The notes under the pieces were generated by a model. That model saw only the letters and a program-made list of their open reading frames with translations. It had not been told where the DNA came from and searched no databases. Positions 17,273 to 25,237 of a stretch of DNA of 30,298 bases are shown one piece after another. Position 1 is the stretch's first letter. Every line of letters starts with the position of its first letter. Origin of the DNA: a virus. The translations under genes and the position numbers were made by a program. The stretch spans positions 1 to 30,298 of the IMG/VR virus record IMGVR_UViG_3300045135_002002. One strand, 5' to 3'.

Positions 17273-17909
17273 TCAAATACTCCCATAGTTTATAAGTAGC
17301 GCAAGCATCAATAGCAGCATATTTAATTACATGCTCATCATACTGTTGTTCTACTGTAAAGTTGTCTGCAGAGATCCCCCAGTCACCATACCAGTGTCCT
17401 GCTAGATCCTTTAGACCAGTAGCAGCTTTAAACACTTCTACATGGTTGACTAAAGTCTTTGCAAATATTTGGGTATCTTCCACGTTCTTAGCATCTTTTA
17501 ACTGGTAATACCTCAAGAACCTTCCGTCATAGGCATAGTTATGCCAGACTTGGGTTCTATCGGTATCTGTTAAAAAGTCTAAGACTACATCAGCAATTTC
17601 TTGTGCGTCAATAATGAACACGTAAGCCTCTCTTTCAGAGTAGGCAATGCTACAATGAGTAATGGTACAATGAGAAGGATGACCTAATGCTGATGATTTT
17701 GCTATAGCTTGGTATGCAACACGTTCCTTTTTAGGTAACGTTTCGTCTACCATTTTTTGCTTAGCCTCTTCTATAGTTTCTTTATCATAACGAACAGCAG
17801 TCTCGAAGTCGGCAGAAAATACTTCGGGTAGGTTATTCAGCCATTCTTTAGCTGTTTCTGGATCGTTAGTACTTTGGTACTGTACTTCAATACTGTGTTC
17901 TACTTTCAT
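17238..17909 (-). CDS. Stand-alone 3'-5' proofreading exonuclease of the DNA polymerase
   Basis: 223 residues with DEDDy exonuclease motifs: Exo I SADFET (D34, E36), Exo II NYAYDGRFL (N124, D128) and Exo III KYAAIDACATY (Y197, D201). VEDTQIFAKTL (D146) matches the conserved substrate region of Pol I/RNase D exonucleases. The Tyr at Exo III marks the DEDDy subgroup, as in Pol A proofreading domains. It is cotranscribed with the polymerase domain and probably supplies its proofreading in trans. The ATG lies 9 bases after the stop of the UvrD-like gene, whose stop codon is part of the AGGAA ribosome-binding sequence. It could alternatively act alone on single-stranded ends. Confidence 0.88.
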   Translation of the reverse strand: MKVEHSIEVQYQSTNDPETAKEWLNNLPEVFSADFETAVRYDKETIEEAKQKMVDETLPKKERVAYQAIAKSSALGHPSHCTITHCSIAYSEREAYVFIIDAQEIADVVLDFLTDTDRTQVWHNYAYDGRFLRYYQLKDAKNVEDTQIFAKTLVNHVEVFKAATGLKDLAGHWYGDWGISADNFTVEQQYDEHVIKYAAIDACATYKLWEYLNEFIREYKSGV

Positions 17910-17910
17910 G

Positions 17911-19341
17911 TTAAATTCCTACAAGATGGCTAGCATTACGCAATCTTACTAAGGCACGGGTACAAGCTACATAATAAAGGTTTAAGGACTCTTTTTCATG
18001 TGCCTGTAATTTCTTTTTAGGCTCTTGTCTAATATCCAGAAGTAGTTCTTCTATAGAAGTGTTCATATCTGGTGCAAGCATTACTTCGTCAAACTCAAGA
18101 CCTTTTGAAGAATGTGCAGTTAGAAGCATAAAATCTTGTTTTTTATTTTCATGATGTTTAGCTTCTGCATACGCATTAAATATAACAGATTTACCATGCT
18201 TAATAACCAGGTTAATAGCTTGACTAAGTGCTAAGTCTTCAGGGTATTTACTTTTAAGGTAGCCTAAAACGGAAGAATAACTTATTCTTACATTATTATG
18301 ATTTTCGTACCAATTATCAACGTCGTCTTGTAGATGTTTGTAAGCAGCATCATATATTTGACCTTGATATTTTAGTCCTGCAATCATTAAAGGTACTTTA
18401 AAGATTTCTTGAGCTTTACGAACTAGGCCATATGGGGTTTGTTCAGCATTTAATTCAATGATTTTATTGATCAAACCACCGTTAGTACGAGAAATGTAGC
18501 CCCTAGTTTTAATATCAGGAGAACTATCTGTTGCTTCAACACCAGTAAACTCCATATCTGGGTTTAGGTATTTCTGACAAAAACGTTCTACAGGTCCTGC
18601 AATGTGAGCGGGCACACGAAAAGATTTAGAAAGTTTAAAGGTAGTACCTTGTCCTTCCAGTTGTTCAAAACAATTAATTGTATGGTTGAACGTGTAAATA
18701 TTTTGATGTGGATCACCTACAGCGACTTTTACTTTACCTGATAAAGCTTTAAAGATTTCTAGTGTAACTTCATTTAAATCGCCTGCTTCGTCCAACATTA
18801 TCAAGTTGTAGTAACTTTGATTAATGTTACCTTCAACAAGCATTTTATGAAAAAACTTTAAATAAAAATCATGGGTACATTCAATTTTACCTTGAGCCAT
18901 TAGTGTAAGATAACGATTGGCTATAGGAATATTGGGACGACCATATTCGTTAGCGTAGTCTTCATAATTTAAGAATTTAGAAAGACAAAACTCTCTAATA
19001 TCTTCTACAAGGTTATACTTATCACTATATGGTATTTTTTCGTCAATTTGCTTAGGCCCAAAGAATCCTACTTTTAACTTCATAGGAACTACAGTAGCTT
19101 TGTATGCTAGCGAATGAGTTGTTCTACAATCGATATTCTTAGGAAACTTTTTGCTAGACTCAGTAGCAATGGCTTTGTTGTACGCAAGGTATAAGCCTGG
19201 TTGTGGACCTAGTTCTTCGGCAATTGCGCGAAGGAGTGTAGTCTTGCCGCTACCTGCTACAGAATCAATAAGAATTAGTTCATTAGAAGTAACTTGTTTA
19301 GCATAGTCTACAACAGCTTGTTGTTCTGATGTTAAGTTCAT
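17911..19341 (-). CDS. UvrD/Rep-like SF1A DNA helicase
   Basis: 476 residues, shorter than cellular UvrD (about 700). An N-terminal Q-motif-like SEQQAVVDYA is followed by Walker A AGSGKTTL (K33-T34), Walker B IMLDEAGDL (D184-E185, with G instead of the usual Q), motif III GDPHQNIYTF, motif IV SFRVP, motif V TAHSSKGLEFDEV and motif VI YVACTRA. The large insertions (1B, 2B) are reduced. These helicases move 3'-5' and clear forks or repair intermediates. In this cluster it is a good candidate for replication or recombination-dependent replication. The start is preceded by an A-rich, weak ribosome-binding sequence and by a GC-rich hairpin, which could lower its expression. Confidence 0.9.
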   Translation of the reverse strand: MNLTSEQQAVVDYAKQVTSNELILIDSVAGSGKTTLLRAIAEELGPQPGLYLAYNKAIATESSKKFPKNIDCRTTHSLAYKATVVPMKLKVGFFGPKQIDEKIPYSDKYNLVEDIREFCLSKFLNYEDYANEYGRPNIPIANRYLTLMAQGKIECTHDFYLKFFHKMLVEGNINQSYYNLIMLDEAGDLNEVTLEIFKALSGKVKVAVGDPHQNIYTFNHTINCFEQLEGQGTTFKLSKSFRVPAHIAGPVERFCQKYLNPDMEFTGVEATDSSPDIKTRGYISRTNGGLINKIIELNAEQTPYGLVRKAQEIFKVPLMIAGLKYQGQIYDAAYKHLQDDVDNWYENHNNVRISYSSVLGYLKSKYPEDLALSQAINLVIKHGKSVIFNAYAEAKHHENKKQDFMLLTAHSSKGLEFDEVMLAPDMNTSIEELLLDIRQEPKKKLQAHEKESLNLYYVACTRALVRLRNASHLVGI

Positions 19342-19360
19342 ATTCTTTTTATTAATATTG

Positions 19361-19380
19361 TACCCCCGGTTAAGGGGGCA
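19361..19380 (-). other. GC-rich hairpin upstream of the UvrD-like gene
   Basis: In the 51-base gap between the metallophosphoesterase and helicase genes, CCCCC (- strand, 19374-19378) pairs with GGGGG (19363-19367) around a TTAAC loop. The following bases are AT-rich but without a clean U-run, so this is a weak terminator or an mRNA processing/stabilising hairpin. Confidence 0.5.
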
Positions 19381-19392
19381 CTAGGTTGATTG

Positions 19393-20547
19393 CTAGATAT
19401 CTAACACCTGAGCAATATTTATGGTATGCCGTTCTACCTCACCATAATCCTTATGAATTACGAGTGCTTTAGAATCTTGACCAGCTCTGTAGCCACCGGC
19501 GTAAGCATAAGCATCTTTGCTTGCTAACGTTCGGAAACTTTCCACAGTACACCCAGAGTATTCTTTACGAGTGTCATGGTGAATATGGCCTGTGAGCCAG
19601 TACCTAAAGTTACTAGAACCCCATTCCTTTGGTTTATCAGTAGCCATAACAAGCGGAAGTTTATCTGCTTTACAAGTATGACCATGGTGTACACCAAAGA
19701 ATGTTTTACCATGTTGAAAGTACTGGAATACGGAACTAGTGCAGTCAATTTCTACACGAGGCTCGTATTCGTACATATGTTTTAGGGCTGCTTGTAAGAA
19801 CATAGCACCCGTATCATCATGGTTACCGATGATATTGATAACTTTAACAGTTGCATGCTGCTCTAAAGCTGACTCAATCATTTGAATCATAATCTTTAGA
19901 CCAGTATCTACCATCATCATGTAGTTACCGTCGGTGTCAAGACTATGTTTATGTCTTTCAGTAACACCGGCAACATTATCACGATGAAAGTAGTCACCCA
20001 GGTTAACAATTACGGCTTTTTCACAGCTAGGGGCTGTTTTAACTAAGCGATCAAAGACACCACAAAACACACCTTGAGCACGTTTTAGGTCCCAATCATC
20101 ACCAGCTTCGTCTTTATATGCTAGCATACCAATGTGAGGGTCGCCCAACGGGTAAACTGCCATCAAGTCAGAAGATACGTATGGTTTATCGAACTTCTTC
20201 TTTTTGAATTTAGGCAGGTCTTCAACAAGATCATCAACTAGTTCTCGTAGATTGTCTAATTGATTTTGTTTTGCAACATCTGTTTTAACCCATTGAAGTT
20301 TAATCTCACCATCTTCGTCATACAAAGTTGATGAACCTTTTAGGATTTCACCACTACTAACGTAATTCCCAGAGTCCAGGGGAAGAATCCCCTTTTCTCT
20401 GAGTTTATTAATGCGTTTAGAAAGTCTATCCTGTCTAACTTGGTAGTCAGGATATCTTTCTTGGATAGCCTCCATCATAGAAGGCAAGTGGTAATTAAAC
20501 TCCTCACATAGCTGAGCAATAGCTACATCATCTACTTTTACAGCCAT
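19393..20547 (-). CDS. Calcineurin-like metallophosphoesterase (DNA-repair-exonuclease type)
   Basis: 384 residues. The five metal-binding motifs are in order: GDPHIG (D136, H138), NLGDYFH (D185), GNHD (N242-H243), HHGHT (287-291) and TGHIHH (319-324). The family includes SbcD/Mre11 nucleases and phosphodiesterases. About 125 N-terminal residues precede the core and contain basic helices (RQDRLSKRINKLREKG) that look like a DNA-binding helix-turn-helix. No SbcC-like ATPase is present in the window, so nuclease activity on DNA ends is only inferred from context. The ribosome-binding sequence is AGAGGA, and it starts 15 bases after the ssDNA-binding-like gene. Confidence 0.85.
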   Translation of the reverse strand: MAVKVDDVAIAQLCEEFNYHLPSMMEAIQERYPDYQVRQDRLSKRINKLREKGILPLDSGNYVSSGEILKGSSTLYDEDGEIKLQWVKTDVAKQNQLDNLRELVDDLVEDLPKFKKKKFDKPYVSSDLMAVYPLGDPHIGMLAYKDEAGDDWDLKRAQGVFCGVFDRLVKTAPSCEKAVIVNLGDYFHRDNVAGVTERHKHSLDTDGNYMMMVDTGLKIMIQMIESALEQHATVKVINIIGNHDDTGAMFLQAALKHMYEYEPRVEIDCTSSVFQYFQHGKTFFGVHHGHTCKADKLPLVMATDKPKEWGSSNFRYWLTGHIHHDTRKEYSGCTVESFRTLASKDAYAYAGGYRAGQDSKALVIHKDYGEVERHTINIAQVLDI

Positions 20548-20561
20548 GTTAAGTCCTCTTC

Positions 20562-21251
20562 TTATTTACCGAATAGAGGACGTTTAGCAGAAGCTTTAGC
20601 AGTTGGCGCTGCTTTAGCTGCAGGAGCGGAACCACCAGAGGAGTTTCCATCAATACGTGCCTGGATCCAGTTTTTAATATCTTCCTCAGTCAAACCATCA
20701 CGGTAAGTGACGTTAGAAGCGTATTTTTCTTCGTCAAGCGCAAGACGCTTACCGATATTTTCACCAGACTCTGCTTCGGCAGCAGTCGCACCGTCTTCAC
20801 GGTAGAATGCTTTGATGCCTTTGCGTTCCTGGATGTCATTGTTCCAGAGAGAGTACTCCATCTGTACACGCATTTTAACAGGAAGCTCAGTCAACTCAGG
20901 AATAACTTCCATTTCCATCATTTTCTGGTCTTTACCCACTGGGAACTCTGCAGTCTCAGTTTCGATTTCCTGACCATCGTCCATACCGGCGATGATACAT
21001 AGGCGGTTCAACAAGTTCTGAGTGATCTCGTTTACTTTACCGTCTTTACCAACAAGAATAGGACCGTAAATAGTCTGATCCATACCGTTGTTAGATACGT
21101 TAAAGTTCAGCTGGTAAGCACCATTTTTGGTCTCAGCAACCTGAACATAGTTAATTACAACATCATAGATGCCAGAACGGTTAATATAGCCTGAGCCATT
21201 GCCGCCAGAATCTTTGATAGCTTCTGATTTTTTAGATACTGTCAATTTCAT
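20562..21251 (-). CDS. Probable single-stranded DNA-binding protein
   Basis: 229 residues. The N-terminal part is rich in beta strands: SGIYDVVINYVQVAETKNG followed by AYQLNFNVSN, a pattern I associate with phage DUF669/SSB-like proteins of OB-fold type. The C-terminus is a low-complexity Gly/Ser/Ala/Pro/Lys tail (GNSSGGSAPAAKAAPTAKAS) ending in RPLFGK. A tail of this kind is common in ssDNA-binding proteins, although it is basic here rather than acidic. It lies between the Sak4-like ATPase and the metallophosphoesterase, as expected for an SSB in a phage replication/recombination set. No catalytic motif is visible. Confidence 0.65.
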   Translation of the reverse strand: MKLTVSKKSEAIKDSGGNGSGYINRSGIYDVVINYVQVAETKNGAYQLNFNVSNNGMDQTIYGPILVGKDGKVNEITQNLLNRLCIIAGMDDGQEIETETAEFPVGKDQKMMEMEVIPELTELPVKMRVQMEYSLWNNDIQERKGIKAFYREDGATAAEAESGENIGKRLALDEEKYASNVTYRDGLTEEDIKNWIQARIDGNSSGGSAPAAKAAPTAKASAKRPLFGK

Positions 21252-21281
21252 AAGATTAATATCCCTTAGTTAATGTAAAAA

Positions 21282-21944
21282 TTAAAGTGCGTACTCGTCA
21301 ACCGCACTCGCGTTCCCCGCCAGAGTCTCAATATGCTGCTGAAGATTAAACTCTTCAACTGGTAGAGATTCTGGTAGATCTTCTTGCAGCGAACGTGCTG
21401 GAAGCTTAGCAGAACGGAAGTGAAGAATACGTTTGTTACTCTTAACTTCGATGAAGATAGCCTCATCAACCTCTGCTAGGAAACCACCACGTTTAGCGAA
21501 TGAGCCCTTGCCCACTAGATTGTACTTAGCTGTATCAGCGTCATACAAAGCATGTGAGATAAGAATTACATTCATGCCGCTAGCGATCAGCGAGTTCTCG
21601 ATAAAGCCTGTGAAAGCCACAACTTCTTTGTCGAGTTCGCTGTAGATTGTAAAACCTTTGTATTTTTCATTACAGTTTGTATGAATAGTATCAAAGATCT
21701 TAGATACCGAGTCAAATACCACAGTTTCTGGATACTCACCGAATTTATCTTTGTAAGCTTCGATTTTTTCAACAGTTGTGTTAATAAGTTCGTTCACACT
21801 CTCAAATGAAGGAACCATTACATGTGGTACTGGAAACGGATAACGTTTACCGTCGTGGCTAATTACTAAAGAATTCTTAAGATTCTTAGTAAGGGTAGTT
21901 TTACCCGAGTTAGCTTCGGCGGAGATTAGTAGTTTTACTGACAT
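21282..21944 (-). CDS. Sak4-like RecA-fold ATPase
   Basis: 220 residues. The P-loop reads AEANSGKTTL (G14-K15-T16), a variant without the usual first Gly. Walker B is TVVFDSVSKI (D78). NVILISHAL near residue 125 is the sensor strand of the RecA fold, and an FRSAKLPAR stretch lies near the C-terminus. Sak4 proteins are short RecA-core ATPases that promote single-strand annealing with a partner SSB. The partner candidate is the next gene, and the Cas4-like nuclease is the gene before, forming a recombination trio. The ribosome-binding GGGAG spans the preceding stop codon. Confidence 0.75.
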   Translation of the reverse strand: MSVKLLISAEANSGKTTLTKNLKNSLVISHDGKRYPFPVPHVMVPSFESVNELINTTVEKIEAYKDKFGEYPETVVFDSVSKIFDTIHTNCNEKYKGFTIYSELDKEVVAFTGFIENSLIASGMNVILISHALYDADTAKYNLVGKGSFAKRGGFLAEVDEAIFIEVKSNKRILHFRSAKLPARSLQEDLPESLPVEEFNLQQHIETLAGNASAVDEYAL

Positions 21945-21947
21945 AAA

Positions 21948-22757
21948 TTACTCCCTTGTGAATAAAATAGGTTTAGCTTTAGGCTTAAGACGCATGTCTT
22001 GTGCCAAGAGATGGCGCAATTCTGGTTTATCGTGCCATGTTTGCACGGATTGCGCCACTAGTTCTAGGCACGATCCAATAAGATCTAGACCCTCTTGTGT
22101 AACCTCTTCGGTTACAACAGATACCTGTGAAGGGTAATCTTTTAGAGGCTTGCCTGTTTTCTCACTTACTCTTCCAGTTTCATTTTGTGTAATATACACA
22201 AGTTTAAGATAACGAATATCGATACCTTGTTGCTTGAGAACCCAAGCATACGTCATCTGTTGAAACCAGTAGTTACGTGAGAACTTTGTAGGTGGAGTTT
22301 TAGCGCTTGTGGTTTTCCAATCCATGATTGTATCACCACGTAAAGCGTCAATAGATCCTCCTGCACCAATCCCTGGTAGAAGTTCGTGAAAGATAAACTT
22401 CTCGACTTCTGTAGGCATGTTAGCGTCTACAAAAGGTAGTACTGCATTAATCATATACTCATACTGAGCTTCAATATGGTACTTATCCACGTCAGGATGA
22501 TCAATAGACTCAATAAAATCTTCTAAAGCCTGCCAATCTACTGCACCTTCAGTTACGTACATTTCAATACCAGCATGTACAACAGTGCCTAGGTATGTAG
22601 CAGTATTTCCTGTAAAGCCTTCTTCCCCTAGCAAATTTTCGTGATACCATTCACTTGTTCGGTCAAAGAATTTACTTAGTTGTGAAGCACTAATACGGAA
22701 TGCGCCTTTAGTGATGTCAATTCCATCGTTATATGCAAAATAATTTTTAGTTGTCAT
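21948..22757 (-). CDS. PD-(D/E)XK nuclease, RecB/Cas4 family
   Basis: 269 residues. Motif I is YLGTVVHAGIE (H61), the catalytic core is GGSIDALRGD and IMDWKTTS (D137, D146, K148), and the QQMTY motif (Q166, Y170) is that of RecB-like nucleases. Cas4-like iron-sulfur cysteines are not seen, so it is closer to the cluster-free phage RecB nucleases. It should degrade DNA ends or flaps to make single strands for the Sak4-like ATPase. The start has AGGAAC seven bases upstream. Confidence 0.85.
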   Translation of the reverse strand: MTTKNYFAYNDGIDITKGAFRISASQLSKFFDRTSEWYHENLLGEEGFTGNTATYLGTVVHAGIEMYVTEGAVDWQALEDFIESIDHPDVDKYHIEAQYEYMINAVLPFVDANMPTEVEKFIFHELLPGIGAGGSIDALRGDTIMDWKTTSAKTPPTKFSRNYWFQQMTYAWVLKQQGIDIRYLKLVYITQNETGRVSEKTGKPLKDYPSQVSVVTEEVTQEGLDLIGSCLELVAQSVQTWHDKPELRHLLAQDMRLKPKAKPILFTRE

Positions 22758-22765
22758 GATAGTTC

Positions 22766-23137
22766 CTATATTGTGTATTCAGGCCAATCTGCAATGAGTT
22801 CAGCTTTAGAGGCGTAAACTCCCATAAACTTGATATCGTCTTTATCAAATTTACTGTCAGATGATCTGCTTAACCAATCTGTTTTAGTTTCCATCCCAGT
22901 AGGAGTTTCAACTAGGTGATTGATAAACATGATGTTTTCTTTTGGTATTAAATACGCTTGATAGATACCATCATTTAAACAAGGAGTGACAAGCAGAGGA
23001 ATAATATCTTCCTCTATTGCATCATTTCGTAGCATTCGTTTGATTTTATTAAAATTAAATGACTTACGATTTAATGTTACCATTCCTTTTGTCATATGAA
23101 TTATGTAGCTATCATCGTTAAGATGAATGTACCGCAT
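22766..23137 (-). CDS. Unknown protein downstream of rIIA-like gene, candidate rIIB-like N-terminal domain
   Basis: 123 residues. The layout of an N-terminal strand pair, then VTLNRKSFNFNKIKRMLRND and a short acidic helix, resembles the start of phage rIIB-like proteins, which follow rIIA. It lacks the long C-terminal part of rIIB, ending at residue 123 with ELIADWPEYTI. Its start overlaps the end of the rIIA-like gene by 20 bases, so translation is coupled. The rIIB link comes mainly from position and is weak. No catalytic motif can be seen. Confidence 0.5.
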   Translation of the reverse strand: MRYIHLNDDSYIIHMTKGMVTLNRKSFNFNKIKRMLRNDAIEEDIIPLLVTPCLNDGIYQAYLIPKENIMFINHLVETPTGMETKTDWLSRSSDSKFDKDDIKFMGVYASKAELIADWPEYTI

Positions 23138-25220
23138 AAAATTCCTCTAATTCTGCAATATGAGCAACTAGGTCTGGGCTAGGATCAAAATATGATCCAG
23201 ACGTACCCGTAATCATAGGCAAAGATTTTGTAAATGTAAGCTCTAGGTATTCTAGGTCTACATCCCTTTGAGGCTCATATGTTATAAAGTTAGCACCCAT
23301 CTGCCTAGCTAGGCTTCTACTAGCCTCTGTATACAAGAAAGAGCTATCAGCGTTAAATGCGTGGTAATCACGAATTTCTAGATAGTATTCTTGTATTGCT
23401 TTTGGGTACAAAGTATATGTGTCTTTGTTAATTACACGACTGGTAAGATTAGGGACCCTAGTTTCAAAAGGTACTTTGAAAGTAGTTTCTTTCATTTTAT
23501 CTTTAATATAGGTTTCGTAATCTAACCAATTATCTAACTGTTCCACAAAGTCTTGGTATTTTTTAGCGACACCTTTAACTTGAGGCATTGGGGTTACCAA
23601 CGCAAGCATGTTGTATGCTTCTTGGTATTCCTCAAAAGATAAAGTAGTATCCTCAATAATAGGAGTAGTATTTTTTAGTTTAAGGTAAAGATAAGTAGTG
23701 TTTTCAACATCATACTCATCCATCTTTTCACTTTTAAATACACTTTCGTTTTCTACTGTGCTCGCATAAAAACCTTCACGAGGAGCAATTGTTTTTAAAT
23801 CTCCTGTAAAAGTGCTTTCTTCTACAATACTAGAAGCAAGAGTATAAGGAATACCCATAGCTTCTAAGTAGTTTTTAGCTTGCGTTACTGCTTCATCCAT
23901 ATCTGTTTTCCCTGTACGCTGCCACGTCATTAGGTTTTCACCTTTGAAGTGCTCATTTAGCGCAGAGCGGAACTTAGATTTAAGATCAATAATTACATGT
24001 TTAGCATAGAAGAATTCCCGCCAGCCTTGCGAGTTATTACTGTTAAACGGTTTAGAGTTTTTGTAATAACTATTTTTGTAGGCTAGCGAAAGCATACCTG
24101 CGGTAGCTGCATCAAATGCAGTTCCTGCATACAGGTAGTTAAAAGAATTAGTAACTGATGAGCTATGGTAGTAACTACTCCTATTACCAAATAAGTTTTT
24201 AAATTCTGTTGAAGCAAATGGCGTAGGATCAATAACTTGTGCTACCTGATGAGGAGCAGCCCTAGTTAACGAACCGTATGCTGTCATAAGCTCGTAGTCA
24301 TTTTCACACATTGCAAGCGTATTGTTTGCTGCTTGAATATAGTCATCTTTAATTCTAAGAAATGCATCATTCAAGTAGTCAATAGTTGCTTTGTTTAAAG
24401 ACAAAGACTCACGACCTGGGTTAAACGTTACAGAACCAGGCTCAGCTTTAATGACAAGATTGTTAAAGCCTTGGTCGTCTACTTTAGTATTATAAGGAAT
24501 CTCGTATGCAACTTGAGACATTACTACAAAGTTAGATGTACGGTAGCCACCAGTAGGTTTAGTAATAAACCAGTTATCTGAGATGTGTTCACTAACATCT
24601 AGGTGGATGTTTACATCGCTACGATTCAGACTAGGTTTATAGTCAAAATACTTGTAAAGCTTTTCAGCTCGTTCTACGTAAGCCATGATATCATCATAGT
24701 CTACAGCAACGGCGAGTTTAAGGCCATTAGCTTTTGAAGTAGGTTCATCTCCTAAGTGCATAGTAACCGGTACACCGTTCTGCATACTGATAGCATATGA
24801 GTAACGGGTACCGTTATAGTAGGATTCTACTGTGAAAGCATCAGCTACTGCCAGACCAGCCATACGACCAATACCTAAGGTACCGTTGTAAGCGTTAGAG
24901 TTACGCTTAGTCGAGGCCCCTAGGTTGCTGAACAGTCCTACGATATCTTCTGGTGCAAGACCAGTACCGTAGTCACGTACAAAGAACTGAGGTTCTTCGA
25001 TAGTAGGCAGATGCACATCAAAATTTACATCTTTACCTGCTGCAATACATGCATCACATGCGTTAGTAGACCATTCTCGCATTACTGCAAGAGTTGGGTC
25101 ATTGTACACGTTAGATGTAAGCATCTGAAACATTGACTCATTGACTTCAATGCTGAAACCTGTAGTCTGGATGTCTCCGTTCAAATCTTGAACATTGTTT
25201 TTGTACTGCTGTTGAATCAT
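23118..25220 (-). CDS. rIIA-like protein, GHKL-type ATPase
   Basis: 700 residues. The N-terminal GHKL ATP-binding fold is clear: N-box REWSTNACDAC (E49, N53, D56), G1 box VRDYGTGL (D83-x-G-x-G), the FSNLGASTK loop and the G2 box GTLGIGRMAGLA near 113-124. In this family (Hsp90, MutL, gyrase B) the fold binds ATP and dimerises. T4 rIIA is membrane-associated and counters host exclusion systems by an unresolved mechanism; many phages carry versions. The C-terminal 450 residues have no motif I recognise. The ribosome-binding AGGAAC is part of a 17-base sequence shared with the start at 11304. It lies 17 bases after the helicase-primase gene. Confidence 0.85.
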   Translation of the reverse strand: MIQQQYKNNVQDLNGDIQTTGFSIEVNESMFQMLTSNVYNDPTLAVMREWSTNACDACIAAGKDVNFDVHLPTIEEPQFFVRDYGTGLAPEDIVGLFSNLGASTKRNSNAYNGTLGIGRMAGLAVADAFTVESYYNGTRYSYAISMQNGVPVTMHLGDEPTSKANGLKLAVAVDYDDIMAYVERAEKLYKYFDYKPSLNRSDVNIHLDVSEHISDNWFITKPTGGYRTSNFVVMSQVAYEIPYNTKVDDQGFNNLVIKAEPGSVTFNPGRESLSLNKATIDYLNDAFLRIKDDYIQAANNTLAMCENDYELMTAYGSLTRAAPHQVAQVIDPTPFASTEFKNLFGNRSSYYHSSSVTNSFNYLYAGTAFDAATAGMLSLAYKNSYYKNSKPFNSNNSQGWREFFYAKHVIIDLKSKFRSALNEHFKGENLMTWQRTGKTDMDEAVTQAKNYLEAMGIPYTLASSIVEESTFTGDLKTIAPREGFYASTVENESVFKSEKMDEYDVENTTYLYLKLKNTTPIIEDTTLSFEEYQEAYNMLALVTPMPQVKGVAKKYQDFVEQLDNWLDYETYIKDKMKETTFKVPFETRVPNLTSRVINKDTYTLYPKAIQEYYLEIRDYHAFNADSSFLYTEASRSLARQMGANFITYEPQRDVDLEYLELTFTKSLPMITGTSGSYFDPSPDLVAHIAELEEFYAVHSS

Positions 25221-25237
25221 AGTATGTTCCTATTTTG

